Assembly: GCA_001508155.1 (NCBI GenBank)
Contig: LGFI01000005.1
Coordinates: forward strand, 35,315-99,314
Source of the DNA: Acetothermia bacterium 64_32
Lineage (GTDB): Bacteria > Bipolaricaulota > Bipolaricaulia > Bipolaricaulales > Bipolaricaulaceae
Reading direction: 5' to 3'
DNA: 64,000 bases
Shown piece by piece: positions 23,071 to 32,135 of the stretch (positions are counted from its first letter, which is position 1; the number at the start of each line of letters is the position of its first letter). A model generated the notes under the pieces. The model was not told where the DNA came from. It saw only the letters and a program-made list of their open reading frames with translations, and ran no database searches. A program made the position numbers and the translations under genes.

Positions 23071-24403
23071 AAATCCAAGGGCGATTGCGTTGATAGATGG
23101 GGAGCACTACCTGCCCGTCCTCAAATGGGCCTTGGATGGCTTGAGGGCCTCATATCAGCTGGTTGGGGCCGTCTTCTTGGGGGGGACGGAGAAGATCGGC
23201 TCTGAGGAGGACCTAAAGGCGCTTGGGGTGCCCGTGATCTACGGAAAGCCCATCCCCCAGGCCCTGCGCGAGGCGGTGGAGCTCTTCGCTCCTGAGGTGG
23301 CAGTGGACCTGTCGGATGAGCCGGTGGTGGGCTACCGGGAGCGGTTTCAGATAGCGAGCCTCCTCCTCTCCTGGGGGGTGCGCTACGTGGGCCAGGACTT
23401 CGCCTTCACCCCACCGCGCAGGGTGCCCACAGCCCTTCCCGCCATCGGGGTGGCCGGGACCGGAAAACGCACGGGAAAGACCGCCGTATGCGGTTACGCG
23501 GCCCGGGTACTGAAGAAAAGCTGGCGGGTGGGGATCGTGACCATGGGTCGCGGTGGCCCTGAGGAGCCGGAGGTGCTTCACGGGGGTGAGATGGAGCTCA
23601 CCCCCGAAGCCCTGGTCAAGCTCGCCGACCAGGGCCGCCACGCCGCCTCCGACCACTTCGAGGACGCCCTCATGGCCCGCGTGCTCACCGTCGGCTGCCG
23701 CCGCTGCGGCGGTGGGATGAGCGGGGGGGCCCCGTTCTTCAGCAACGTGGAGGCCGGGGCCAAGCTGGCGGAGGGCTTCGGGCTGGACCTTGTGCTGCTT
23801 GAGGGGAGCGGCAGCACCGCCGCCCCAATCAAAGTGGACCGCCAGATCCTCATCGTGGGTGCTCATCAGCCCCTTGATTACATCCGAGGATACTTCGGCC
23901 CCTACCGCATCCTGCAAAGCCACCTGGTGGTGCTCACGGGCTGCGAGCCGCCCCTGGCAGACGAGGAGAAGGTGGAGGCGATGGAGGCCGCCGTGCGGGA
24001 GGTGAATCCCGAAATCCCGGTGATCCGGACGGTGTTCCGCCCCCGGCCCCTGGAGCCCGTAGAGGGGGCGAAGGTCTTCCTTGCCACCACCGCCCCCAAG
24101 GGGATCCTGCCCGTTTTGGCTGACTACCTGGAAGGACACTATCGCTGCCGGGTGGTGGGGGCCTCGCCCCACCTATCAAAGAGGCCGAAGCTGAGGGAGG
24201 ATTTGGCCTCGGCCCCGGACTTCGACGTGTTGCTCGTGGAGCTAAAGGCCGCCGGGGTGGACGTGGGGGCGCGGCTTGCCCTGCAAGGGGGGCGGAAGGT
24301 GGTGTTCGTGGACAACGAACCGGTAGGGGAACTCGATCGCCACCTTTATCGCCTGGCCGAGGAGGCGATCCGGGAAAAGAAGGGCGGTGCGGCCCATGGC
24401 TGA
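23054..24403 (+). CDS. cpgS: Cyclic 2,3-diphosphoglycerate synthetase / 2-phosphoglycerate kinase-like
   Basis: The 449-residue protein matches archaeal cDPG synthetase, which closes 2,3-diphosphoglycerate into a cyclic ester using ATP. It has the N-terminal AIALIDGEHYLPVLKWAL, the P-loop GVAGTGKRTGKTAVCGYAAR (near 130-148), the CRRCGGGMSGGAPFFSNVEAGAKLA segment and DLVLLEGSGSTAAPIKVDR. In methanogens cyclic DPG is a thermoprotectant and phosphate store; a bacterial copy is uncommon. The ATG follows GGAGAGGAGG inside the end of the ABC ATPase gene. The next gene, a phosphoglycerate mutase, begins 8 bp before this one ends. Whether it also phosphorylates 2-phosphoglycerate is unknown. Confidence 0.88.
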   Translation: MTRASENPRAIALIDGEHYLPVLKWALDGLRASYQLVGAVFLGGTEKIGSEEDLKALGVPVIYGKPIPQALREAVELFAPEVAVDLSDEPVVGYRERFQIASLLLSWGVRYVGQDFAFTPPRRVPTALPAIGVAGTGKRTGKTAVCGYAARVLKKSWRVGIVTMGRGGPEEPEVLHGGEMELTPEALVKLADQGRHAASDHFEDALMARVLTVGCRRCGGGMSGGAPFFSNVEAGAKLAEGFGLDLVLLEGSGSTAAPIKVDRQILIVGAHQPLDYIRGYFGPYRILQSHLVVLTGCEPPLADEEKVEAMEAAVREVNPEIPVIRTVFRPRPLEPVEGAKVFLATTAPKGILPVLADYLEGHYRCRVVGASPHLSKRPKLREDLASAPDFDVLLVELKAAGVDVGARLALQGGRKVVFVDNEPVGELDRHLYRLAEEAIREKKGGAAHG

Positions 24404-25967
24404 AGCGAGCCAGGGCCTCCGGAGCGTGGAGCTCATGGCCGAACGGGTGGAGGCCCTCTACGAGGAGGGCCACACCGACTATTGGCTTCCCGCGTTGGTC
24501 CTCACCGGCCCCCAGGGCCCCATCGGTCGGGTCCGGGCCGGGGATTCCTTGATCTTCTGCTGCCGTCGGGGGGAGCGGGAGATCCAGCTCACCCGGGCCT
24601 TTGTGGATGAGGAATTCACAGAGTTCCCCCGCCGGCGCCTCGAGCCCCTCACCTTCGTCCCCCTTACCCTCTATCATCCGGACTTCAGGCACCTTCCGGT
24701 GGCCTTCGCCCCCCAGCGCCTGGATGACACCCTGGGGGAGGTGATAAGCAGACAAGGTCGCGCGCAACTTCGCCTGGCGGAGAAGGAGAAGTATGCTCAC
24801 GTTACTTATTTCTTCAGCGGCGGCCGCACCGAGCCCTTCCCGGGCGAGGTGGATCGGGGGGTTCCCTCATTCCTGGATGATCCCCCACGGGCGCTCCCGC
24901 TTCTCCTTTCCGCCCTGGAGGAGGAGCTCTCCCTGAGGCCGACCCTGGCGGTGGTGAACGTGGCCACCGGGGACATCATGGGCCACTACGCGGAGCTCGG
25001 GCCCAAGGTCCGCTGTGCGGAGGAGGTGGACCGGGCCCTGGGGGCGATCCTCAAGCTCGCCGAGAAAAACGGCTACTGGACGGCCGTAACCGCGGACCAC
25101 GGCCTCCTTGAGGACCACGGGCCGAAAGGTGGTCCCCCCAACGTAAGCCACACCACCAATCTGGTCCCCTTCCTCCTTTTGGGCCCGCGCGGGGAAAGCC
25201 TAGATCTCGCTAAGGAAGGGATCCTGGGGGACGTTGCCCCCACCATCCTACAACTCCTTGACATACCCCGGCCGGCGGCCATGACCGGCCGCTCCCTCCT
25301 TTTAGAAAGGGTTCCGAGGGCTGACAGGGTGCTGCTTGTGATCCTGGACGGTTGGGGGCTGGGTAAGGCGGGGCATGTGAACCCGATAGAGCTGGCACGA
25401 ACCCCCAACTGGGACGAACTTTCCCAGCGGCCCATGGTACAGCTTGCGGCCTCCGGCGAGGCGGTGGGGCTGCTTTCTGGCCGCAAGGGGAACTCCGAGG
25501 CAGGGCACATGAACCTCGGTGCGGGTAGGGTCGTCCCCCAGGATGAGGTGAGAATCAAGCAAGCAATCGAGACGGGCAACTTCTCGGAAAACCCGGCCTT
25601 CCATCTGGCCATCGAGGACGCCCGAGCACGAGTCGGGGCACTCCACCTGTTGGGGCTGCTCTCGGAGAAAAGCTCCCACGGATCGATGGAATACGTGCTG
25701 GAGCTCCTTAAGCTGGCGCGCAGGAAAGGTTGCCTGCGGGTCTTCGTGCACCTCATCACCGACGGCCGCAGCACCCAGCCGGGCAGCGCCCCTGCCCTTC
25801 TGCGAGGGTTCGGCAAGGAGATGGAACGGATCGGAGTGGGGACCCTCGTCACCTTGGTGGGGCGGGGGCTGGCCCTGGACCGGGGGGGCGACTATGTAGG
25901 TAAGACCAGGAAGGCATATCGAGCATTGGTCTTAGGGGAAGGGATTCCGGTACCCTTAGATAACTAG
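24396..25967 (+). CDS. Cofactor-independent phosphoglycerate mutase with circularly permuted domain order
   Basis: The 523-residue protein contains all landmarks of GpmI-type mutases, but the second half of the family comes first. Residues 1-300 hold the usual C-terminal parts: R58/R61 region, K132 (KYAHVTYFF), D193/H197 (GDIMGH), D234/H235 (TADHG) and H252 (SHTTNLVP), ending in MTGRSLL. Residues 310-523 hold the usual N-terminal parts: D318 (VILDGWG), Ser367 nucleophile (KGNSEAGH), H428, R458, R490 and R496. Spacing within each half matches standard enzymes. The position of the usual Asp154 is Ser459. The metal-binding domain becomes continuous (about 128-382), and the phosphotransfer insert domain is split between the two ends. 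It should interconvert 2- and 3-phosphoglycerate with Mn. ATG 24396 overlaps the cDPG synthetase end. Confidence 0.93.
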   Translation: MAEASQGLRSVELMAERVEALYEEGHTDYWLPALVLTGPQGPIGRVRAGDSLIFCCRRGEREIQLTRAFVDEEFTEFPRRRLEPLTFVPLTLYHPDFRHLPVAFAPQRLDDTLGEVISRQGRAQLRLAEKEKYAHVTYFFSGGRTEPFPGEVDRGVPSFLDDPPRALPLLLSALEEELSLRPTLAVVNVATGDIMGHYAELGPKVRCAEEVDRALGAILKLAEKNGYWTAVTADHGLLEDHGPKGGPPNVSHTTNLVPFLLLGPRGESLDLAKEGILGDVAPTILQLLDIPRPAAMTGRSLLLERVPRADRVLLVILDGWGLGKAGHVNPIELARTPNWDELSQRPMVQLAASGEAVGLLSGRKGNSEAGHMNLGAGRVVPQDEVRIKQAIETGNFSENPAFHLAIEDARARVGALHLLGLLSEKSSHGSMEYVLELLKLARRKGCLRVFVHLITDGRSTQPGSAPALLRGFGKEMERIGVGTLVTLVGRGLALDRGGDYVGKTRKAYRALVLGEGIPVPLDN

Positions 25968-26032
25968 CGGCCCGCGCTTGCGGGCCGCAACTTAGATATA
26001 CGACGCCCAGAAGGGCCTGTCAAGCCCCTTCT
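25967..26032. terminator. Two hairpins between convergent operons
   Basis: GCGGCCCGC-GCTT-GCGGGCCGC (25967-25988) starts at the last base of the mutase stop codon. A second stem, AGAAGGG with CCCTTCT (26009-26032), overlaps the CDC48 stop. Neither has a strong T-run, so termination in both directions is plausible but not certain. Confidence 0.55.
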
Positions 26033-28299
26033 TCCACGAACCCGATCTGGCGGGAGGCCTTCCTGAGGTCCCGCGCCAGCTTGCGATAGTGCTCCTCCAG
26101 GTCTGCCGTCACCGAGGGCTGGGTCTTTTTCAGGGCCTCCAGGAAGTGGCGCCGCTCCACCCGCTTCGCCCCCAGGTCCTCCCTCAGGGCGAGCCGGCCC
26201 GCCTTGCGGCACACCTCGGCGATGTCCGCCCCAGAATACCCCTTGGTCAGCCTGGCCAGCTCCTCAAGGTCCACGTCATCCGCCAGGGCCATCCCCCGGG
26301 TATGGACCTTGAAGATCGCCAGCCGCGCCCCCTCGTCCGGCACCGGGACGTAGATGAGCTCGTCGAACCTCCCCGGCCTAAGCAGCGCCGGGTCGATGAT
26401 GTCCGGCCGGTTGGTGGCCCCGATCACCACCACCCCCCTGAGCTCCTCCAGGCCATCGAGCTCGGCAAGGAGCTGGTTCACGATCCTCTCGGTGGCATGC
26501 GGCTCGCCGGCCGCCGTGCCGCGCCGGGGGGCCAGGGAATCGAGCTCGTCCAGGAAGATCACCGCCGGGGCCACCTGCCGCGCCCTCCGGAACACCTCCG
26601 CCACCCGCTGCTCGGACTCTCCATACCACTTAGAGAGGAGCTCGGAGCCCTTGGCGGAGATGAAGTTGGCCGAGGACTCATTGGCCACCGCTTTCGCAAG
26701 CAGGGTCTTCCCGGTACCCGGCGGCCCGTAAAGCAGGATCCCCTTGGGCGGGGTCACCCCCAGCCGGCGGAAGGCCTCCGGGGCCTTGAGCGGAAGCTCC
26801 ACCGCCTCCCTTAGGAGCTGCTTCACCTCCTCCAAGCCCCCGATGTCCTCCCATGTGACTTTTGGAATCTCAAAAAGCACCTCCCGCATCGCCGAGGGGC
26901 GCACTTCCTTTAAGGCCTGGTCGAAGTCCTCCCTCTTTACGATGAGCTCGTCCAGGACCTCCTTGGGGATGCCCTCTTTCTCCAGGTCTATCTTGGGGAG
27001 CACCCTCCTTAGGGCGTTCATGGCCGCCTCGCGCGTCAGGGCCTCGATGTCCGAGCCCACAAACCCGTGGGTGAGCTCGGCGTACTCCTCCAGGTCCACA
27101 TCCTGTGCCAGGGGCATCCCCCGGGTGTGGATCATGAAGATCTCCTTGCGCCCTTCCCGGTCCGGCACCCTGACCTCGATCTCCCGGTCGAAGCGCCCGG
27201 GCCGCCGGAGGGCCGGATCGATGGCCTCTATCCGGTTGGTGGCCCCGATCACGATCACGTTCCGCCGCTCTTTGAGTCCGTCCATCAGGGTGAGGAGCTG
27301 GGCCACCACCCGCCGCTCCACCTCCCCGGTCACCTCGGCCCTCTTGGGGGCGATGGAATCGAGCTCATCGATGAAGATGATGGCCGGGGCGTTCTTCTCG
27401 GCCTCCTCGAAGATCTCCCTCAGGCGCTTTTCGGACTCCCCATAATAGCGGGACATGATCTCCGGCCCGGACAGGGCGATGAAGTGGGCGTCGGTCTCGT
27501 GGGCCACCGCCTTGGCGAGCAAGGTCTTCCCCGTCCCAGGGGGGCCATAGAGCAGCACCCCCTTGGGGGGCTCGATCCCAAGGCGCGCAAAAAGCTCCGG
27601 CTTTTTCAAGGGGAGCTCCACCATCTCCCGGATCTTCTGGATCACGTCCTTAAGGCCCCCGATGTCCTCGTAGGTGACCTCGGGGATCTCCCGGCCCCGC
27701 TCCTCGGCCTCCACGTACTCGGGCAAAAGCTCGATCTCGGTGTTCGGGGTGATGCGCACCAGGCCCTTGGGGCTGGTGCGCACCACCTTCAGCCGGATCT
27801 CCCCCAGTCCGAACGCCCCCGACTCGAAGAATTCCCGGAAGATCCGCTCGGTGAGGAGTTCCCCCCCAAAGGGCGACCCCGGGGGCCGGGCGGCGGTGGT
27901 GGACACGGCATCCCCCGTCTTCACCACCCGCCCAAGGAGGATCTGCCTGAGGCTGTCCGGGGAGGCCACAAGGCGAATCCCCCGCCGCGCCGGGGCCAGG
28001 GTCACATGGGCCGCCTCCTGCCAGGAGGCCTTCCTCACCTCCGCCGTGTCCCCGATCCCTATCTCCGCGTTGGAGCGGATGAGCCCGTCTATGCGGATGA
28101 TGTCCAGCCCCTCATCCGGCGGGTAGGCGGGAGCGGCGATGGCCCCGGTGGTGCGGTGTCCCTTGATCTCGATGGGTTCCCCCGGGGCTACCCCCAGCGT
28201 CGCCATGTGCTGGGAGCTGATCCGGGCGATGCCCTTCCCCACGTCCTGCTGATGGGCCTCGGCCACCTTCAGCCTGAGGCCTTCTTTCTGATCCCCCAT
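26020..28299 (-). CDS. CDC48/VAT-type double AAA+ ATPase
   Basis: The 759-residue protein has the archaeal VAT/p97 layout: an N-domain (about 1-190) and two AAA+ modules. The first Walker A is GPPGTGKT at 252-259 and the first Walker [13 protein letters not shown] near 309. The second pair lies at 525-532 and around 582 ([12 protein letters not shown]). SRF-type motifs ([26 protein letters not shown]) and pore loops RYYGE/KWYGE are present. Such hexamers unfold proteins for degradation or disassembly. There is no C-terminal HbYX tail (ends FVEEGA), so docking to a proteasome is not indicated. Members are known in few bacterial groups. Confidence 0.95.
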   Translation of the reverse strand: MGDQKEGLRLKVAEAHQQDVGKGIARISSQHMATLGVAPGEPIEIKGHRTTGAIAAPAYPPDEGLDIIRIDGLIRSNAEIGIGDTAEVRKASWQEAAHVTLAPARRGIRLVASPDSLRQILLGRVVKTGDAVSTTAARPPGSPFGGELLTERIFREFFESGAFGLGEIRLKVVRTSPKGLVRITPNTEIELLPEYVEAEERGREIPEVTYEDIGGLKDVIQKIREMVELPLKKPELFARLGIEPPKGVLLYGPPGTGKTLLAKAVAHETDAHFIALSGPEIMSRYYGESEKRLREIFEEAEKNAPAIIFIDELDSIAPKRAEVTGEVERRVVAQLLTLMDGLKERRNVIVIGATNRIEAIDPALRRPGRFDREIEVRVPDREGRKEIFMIHTRGMPLAQDVDLEEYAELTHGFVGSDIEALTREAAMNALRRVLPKIDLEKEGIPKEVLDELIVKREDFDQALKEVRPSAMREVLFEIPKVTWEDIGGLEEVKQLLREAVELPLKAPEAFRRLGVTPPKGILLYGPPGTGKTLLAKAVANESSANFISAKGSELLSKWYGESEQRVAEVFRRARQVAPAVIFLDELDSLAPRRGTAAGEPHATERIVNQLLAELDGLEELRGVVVIGATNRPDIIDPALLRPGRFDELIYVPVPDEGARLAIFKVHTRGMALADDVDLEELARLTKGYSGADIAEVCRKAGRLALREDLGAKRVERRHFLEALKKTQPSVTADLEEHYRKLARDLRKASRQIGFVEEGA

Positions 28300-28356
28300 C
28301 GGTTCACCTCACGGACACATGTTAATTCCAGGGGGCCTTCCTCGCTACTTGGGGGC

Positions 28357-28362
28357 TATAAT
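28357..28362 (+). promoter_or_regulatory. -10 box TATAAT 8 nt before the ThpR start codon
   Basis: A consensus TATAAT ends 8 nt before ATG 28371 and no Shine-Dalgarno lies between, so the RNA repair operon message is probably leaderless at its first gene. No clear -35 was found. Confidence 0.6.
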
Positions 28363-28370
28363 GTCTTGCC

Positions 28371-28919
28371 ATGCGGCTTTTCTACTGTGTGGAGCTCGAT
28401 GGGCCCGTGCGGGCCGCCCTGGCCGAGCTGGAGAGGGAGCTCAGGGCCCGGATCGGCACTGCCAATTGGGTGGCCCCGGGGAACCTCCACCTCACCGTGC
28501 GGTTCGTCGGCGAGGTGGGGGAGGGGTTGGTGGAGGGGCTGACGCGCCTGGGCGGGGAGGTGGCAAGGAGGTCCTCCCCCTTCTCCCTTTCCTTGACGCG
28601 CCTGGGGGCGTTCCCCAACCTGCGCCGGGCCCGGGTGCTCTGGGCCGGCCCGGAGGAAGTCCCAGAGGGGTTCGTTCAGCTGGTAAAATGGGTTGAGGCC
28701 GGGATCATAGCCCTGGGCCTTCCCCCCGAGACCAAGGAGGCAAAGGCCCACGTGACCCTGGCCCGGCTTAAACCCCCCCGGGACGTGACCATGGCCCTGG
28801 CCGGGGTCCCCTTCCCCGAGCTTTCCCTGAAGGTGGGATCGCTGACCCTGATGGAGTCCCGACTCACCCCCCAGGGGCCCATCTACACCCCGCTCGCCCG
28901 CTGGGGGTTGGAGGGTTAG
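28371..28919 (+). CDS. thpR: RNA 2',3'-cyclic phosphodiesterase (2H family)
   Basis: The 182-residue protein has the two HxT motifs of 2H phosphoesterases: H40-L-T42 in NLHLTVRFVG and H127-V-T129 in AHVTLARLK. ThpR opens 2',3'-cyclic phosphate ends of RNA and can reverse-ligate 2'-5' links. The full-length two-lobed form is present. Its stop is immediately followed by the archease ATG. Together with archease and RtcB it forms a compact RNA end-healing and ligation operon, divergent from the CDC48 gene. Confidence 0.93.
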   Translation: MRLFYCVELDGPVRAALAELERELRARIGTANWVAPGNLHLTVRFVGEVGEGLVEGLTRLGGEVARRSSPFSLSLTRLGAFPNLRRARVLWAGPEEVPEGFVQLVKWVEAGIIALGLPPETKEAKAHVTLARLKPPRDVTMALAGVPFPELSLKVGSLTLMESRLTPQGPIYTPLARWGLEG

Positions 28920-29342
28920 ATGCCCTACGAAATCCTTGACCACACAGCGGACGCCGGGGTGCGCGGGATCGGAAAGACGGTCGAAGAGGCGTTTTGCGAG
29001 GCCGCCCGGGGGATGTTCTCCCTCATGGTGGACCTTGAGCGACTGAAGCCCAAGGAGGCCGTGGAGGTGGAAGTCCAGGCCGATAGCCTAGAAGGGCTTC
29101 TGGTGGCCTTCCTGGGGGAGCTCCTCGCCCGCCGCGATATCGATGGGCTGGTGTTCTTTCGGTTCGAGGTCAAAATAGAGAGGGAAGCTCGCGGATATCG
29201 CCTCTTCGGGAAGGCCTGGGGGGAGCCGCTTGATCCGGCCCGACACCGGGCGGGGGTGGAGGTCAAGGCGGCCACCTACCTCGGGGTCAGGGTGGAAAGG
29301 GAAAGGGACCATTGGATTGCCCAGTGTGTGCTCGATCTTTGA
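28920..29342 (+). CDS. Archease, RtcB activator
   Basis: The 140-residue protein matches archease: YEILDHTADAGVRGIGKTVEEAFCEAARGMF, FLGELLARRDIDGLVF and a final VKAATYLGVRVER. The conserved acidic residues (DHTAD and the late Asp in CVLDL) are those that bind metal and help load GTP onto RtcB. It begins directly after the ThpR stop codon (no spacer) and ends 6 nt before rtcB, so the three products are probably made together. Confidence 0.95.
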   Translation: MPYEILDHTADAGVRGIGKTVEEAFCEAARGMFSLMVDLERLKPKEAVEVEVQADSLEGLLVAFLGELLARRDIDGLVFFRFEVKIEREARGYRLFGKAWGEPLDPARHRAGVEVKAATYLGVRVERERDHWIAQCVLDL

Positions 29343-29348
29343 GGGGGG

Positions 29349-30797
29349 ATGGCGATGGAGCTGAGGAAGGTAAGCGACTGGGAGTGGGAGCTTCCCAAAA
29401 GCGGGGACATGCGCGTCCCCGGCTGGATCTTCGCCTCCGAGGAGATCCTCAGGCCCCTGCTTTCGGAAAAGGGCCAGGAGTGGAACGCCCTGGAGCAGGT
29501 GCGGAACGTTGCCTCGCTCCCCGGGATCGTGAAGGCGGCGATCGCCATGCCGGACGTGCACCCGGGATATGGCTTCCCCATCGGCGGGGTGGGTGCATTT
29601 GATCCCGAGGAGGGGATCGTGGCCATGGGGGGCGTGGGGTTCGACATCAACTGCGGGGTGCGGGTGCTTGCCACCCCCCTTTCCCGGGAAGAGGTCGAGG
29701 AGAGGAAGGAGGAGGTGGCGGATCGGCTGTTCTCCCACGTCCCGGCCGGGCTGGGCTCCGAGGGGAAACTCCGCCTCTCCATCTCCGAGATCGACCAGGT
29801 GCTGAAAAAGGGCGCCCATTTTGCCCTGGAGCGGGGCTACGGGATCCCCGAGGACCTCACGTTCATCGAGGAAGGGGGGCGCATGGAGGGGGCGGACCCG
29901 GCCGCCGTCTCTTTGAAAGCCAAGGAGCGCCAGTTCCGCCAGGTTGGGACCCTGGGCTCGGGGAACCATTACCTGGAGGTCCAGTACGTGGAGGAGGTCT
30001 ACGACCGCGAGGCGGCCGCCGCCTACGGGATCGAGGAAGGACAAATCCTGGTTGCCATCCACTGCGGCTCCCGGGCGCTTGGCCACCAGATCGGCCAGGA
30101 CTCCCTGCAGGAGCTCGAGCGGGCAAGCCGTAAATACGGGATCCCCATCCGGGAGCGGGAACTCGTCTGCGCCCCCATCCGGTCCCCGGAGGGGCAGAAG
30201 TACCTTGCGGCCGTGTTCGCCGGGATAAACTGCGCGTTTGCCAACCGCCAGGTGATCGCTCACCTTGTGCGGGAGGCCCTGGCCCCCATGTTCGGCCTTC
30301 CCTTTGATGCCATCAGGACCCTGTACGACGTGGGGCACAACAACGTGAAGCTGGAGCGGCATAAGGTAAACGGGGAGGAGCGGGAGCTTCTCGTCCACCG
30401 CAAGGGCTCCACCCGCGCCTTCGGCCCCGGCCGGCCGGAGAACCCGGAGCCCTATAGGAAGGTGGGGCATCCCATCTTCGTGGGGGGGACCATGGGCACC
30501 TCTTCCTACATCCTGCGGGGGACCGAAAGGGGGATGGAAAGGGTGTGGGGCTCCGGGGTGCACGGGGCCGGGAGGGCCCTGTCCCGAAAGAAGGCCAAGA
30601 AACAGTGGCGGGGGGAGAAGGTGGTCCAGGAGCTCGCTCGGCAGGGGATCGTGATCCGAGCGCACTCTGCTCCCGGGGTGGCGGAGGAAGCCCCCGGCGC
30701 CTACAAGGACGTGGACCTGGTGGTAGCCGCGGCGGTGGGGGCCGGGCTCAACGCCAAGGTAGCCCGCGTCCGCCCCCTGGCCTGCATCAAGGGCTGA
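29349..30797 (+). CDS. rtcB: tRNA-splicing ligase RtcB
   Basis: RtcB joins RNA 2',3'-cyclic phosphate or 3'-phosphate ends to 5'-OH ends using GTP and Mn. The 482-residue protein carries the metal ligands D99 and C102 (GFDINCGV), H207 (GSGNHYLEVQ), H238 (AIHCGSRALGH) and H330 (YDVGHNN), and the guanylylated histidine H405 in HGAGRALSRKKA. No intein is present, unlike some archaeal copies. The ATG follows GAGGGGG; a second ATG two codons later is possible. In bacteria this ligase is usually linked to RNA repair. Confidence 0.97.
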   Translation: MAMELRKVSDWEWELPKSGDMRVPGWIFASEEILRPLLSEKGQEWNALEQVRNVASLPGIVKAAIAMPDVHPGYGFPIGGVGAFDPEEGIVAMGGVGFDINCGVRVLATPLSREEVEERKEEVADRLFSHVPAGLGSEGKLRLSISEIDQVLKKGAHFALERGYGIPEDLTFIEEGGRMEGADPAAVSLKAKERQFRQVGTLGSGNHYLEVQYVEEVYDREAAAAYGIEEGQILVAIHCGSRALGHQIGQDSLQELERASRKYGIPIRERELVCAPIRSPEGQKYLAAVFAGINCAFANRQVIAHLVREALAPMFGLPFDAIRTLYDVGHNNVKLERHKVNGEERELLVHRKGSTRAFGPGRPENPEPYRKVGHPIFVGGTMGTSSYILRGTERGMERVWGSGVHGAGRALSRKKAKKQWRGEKVVQELARQGIVIRAHSAPGVAEEAPGAYKDVDLVVAAAVGAGLNAKVARVRPLACIKG

Positions 30798-30837
30798 CCC
30801 CCTGGGCTCGCCCTACACCTACCACCCTGCGGCGCTG

Positions 30838-32069
30838 ATGGACAGCCCGGTGGTGTTCCTGCGGGGGGCCAGGCAGACGGGCAAGAGCACCTTGGCCAAG
30901 TGGATAGCCCGCACCCACTCCGCCCGTTATATCACCCTGGACGACGTCACCGTTTTGGCCGCCGCCCGAGAGGATCCCGCCGGGTTCGTGGCGGGCTTGG
31001 GGGGGCCGTCGTGTTAGACGAGGTGCAGCGCGTCCCCGAGCTTTTCCTGGCTATCAAGGCCGCTTTAGATCGCGATCGGCGGCCCGGGCGTTTCCTGCTC
31101 ACCGGCTCGGCAGACGTGCTGCTCCTGCCCCGGCTTTCGGAATCGCTCGTCGGCAGAATGGAAATCCTTACCCTGTGGCCGTTTTCACAGGGCGAGCTTG
31201 AGGGCGTGAGGGAGGGCTTCGTTGACGCCGTCTTTTCAGACAAGCTCCCCTCCCTTCCCCAGAGGGGCATGGCGACCTCGGAGCTCATTGAGCGCGTGGT
31301 AGTGGGGGGATACCCGGAGGCGGTTGTCCGCTCCACCCAGGCTCGGCGACAAGCGTGGTTTAGCTCCTATGTGACCGCTATCCTCCACAGGGATGTGCGG
31401 GATCTGGCGAACATCGAGCACCTGGGTGCGCTTCCGCGGCTGCTTTCCCTGCTTTCCGCCCGGATAACGTCGCTCCTCAACTACTCCGAGCTTTCCCGAA
31501 GCCTGGGGCTTGCCCAGTCCACCCTCAAGCGCTACCTGGCCCTGCTTGAGATCACGTTCTTGGTGCAGCTTCTTCCGGCCTGGTCCCCGAACTTGGGGAA
31601 ACGGCTCGTAAAGTCGCCCAAGCTCCTCCTCATCGACACAGGGCTCGCTGCCCATCTGCTTGGCCTCGATCCCAAGGCTTTGGGGAGCCGGCCGGAGCTC
31701 CTTGGCCCGCTTGTGGAGAACTTCGTGGCCATGGAGCTCAAGAAACAGATCGCCTGGAGCAAGGCTCAGCCCAGCATGTTCCACTTACGCACCGGGGCGG
31801 GCCAGGAGGTGGACATCGTGCTGGAAGATGCCAGCGGCCGGGTAGTGGGGATCGAGGTCAAGGCCGCCGCCACGGTCCGCCCCCAGGACTTCGGAGGTCT
31901 GAGATATCTTGCGGGCCTCCTGGGCGAGCGCTTCCTGCGTGGGATTGTGCTTTACACGGGGGACCAGCATGTGCCCTTCGGGGAGGACCTCCACGCTGTG
32001 CCGATCTCCTCGCTGTGGGAGCTGGGGGCAAAGCCCCACCCGGACCAAGGCTCGCGAGAGCTCAACTGA
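30838..32069 (+). pseudogene. DUF4143 / AAA_14 family ATPase, frameshifted at a run of seven G
   Basis: The first 59 codons from ATG 30838 encode VVFLRGARQTGKSTLA (Walker A) and DDVTVLAAAREDPAGFVAGLGG, then reach TAG at 31015. The rest of the family sequence continues in the -1 frame from VVLDEVQRVPELFLAIK (Walker B) to RTGAGQEVDIVLED and a final nuclease-like domain. The switch occurs at the run TTGGGGGGG near 31009. Without it the product would be about 410 residues. The N-terminus is also shorter than usual. A true mutation, a sequencing error or -1 slippage on the G run are all possible. Intact relatives are ATP-binding proteins of unknown role, sometimes called antitoxin-like. Confidence 0.75.
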
Positions 32070-32135
32070 GGTATCCATGCGCCGTTGGCGCCCACGGGTG
32101 CTGGGGGAGGTAAACTTGTCCTTCGGAAAGGGGGG

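Noticed and set aside
24396..25967. Permuted mutase as an assembly chimera or two fused fragments
   Set aside because: The frame is continuous, each half occurs once, spacing inside the halves is normal, and the joint is clean. Reads should still be checked.
27067..28542. 491-codon plus-strand ORF opposite the CDC48 gene
   Set aside because: Antisense shadow of a strongly conserved AAA ATPase; no family motif and a His/Gly/Pro-rich translation.
29088..30665. 525-codon minus-strand ORF opposite rtcB
   Set aside because: Antisense shadow of rtcB and archease; no recognisable domain.
29349..30797. Intein in rtcB
   Set aside because: The length and continuous motifs leave no room for an intein.
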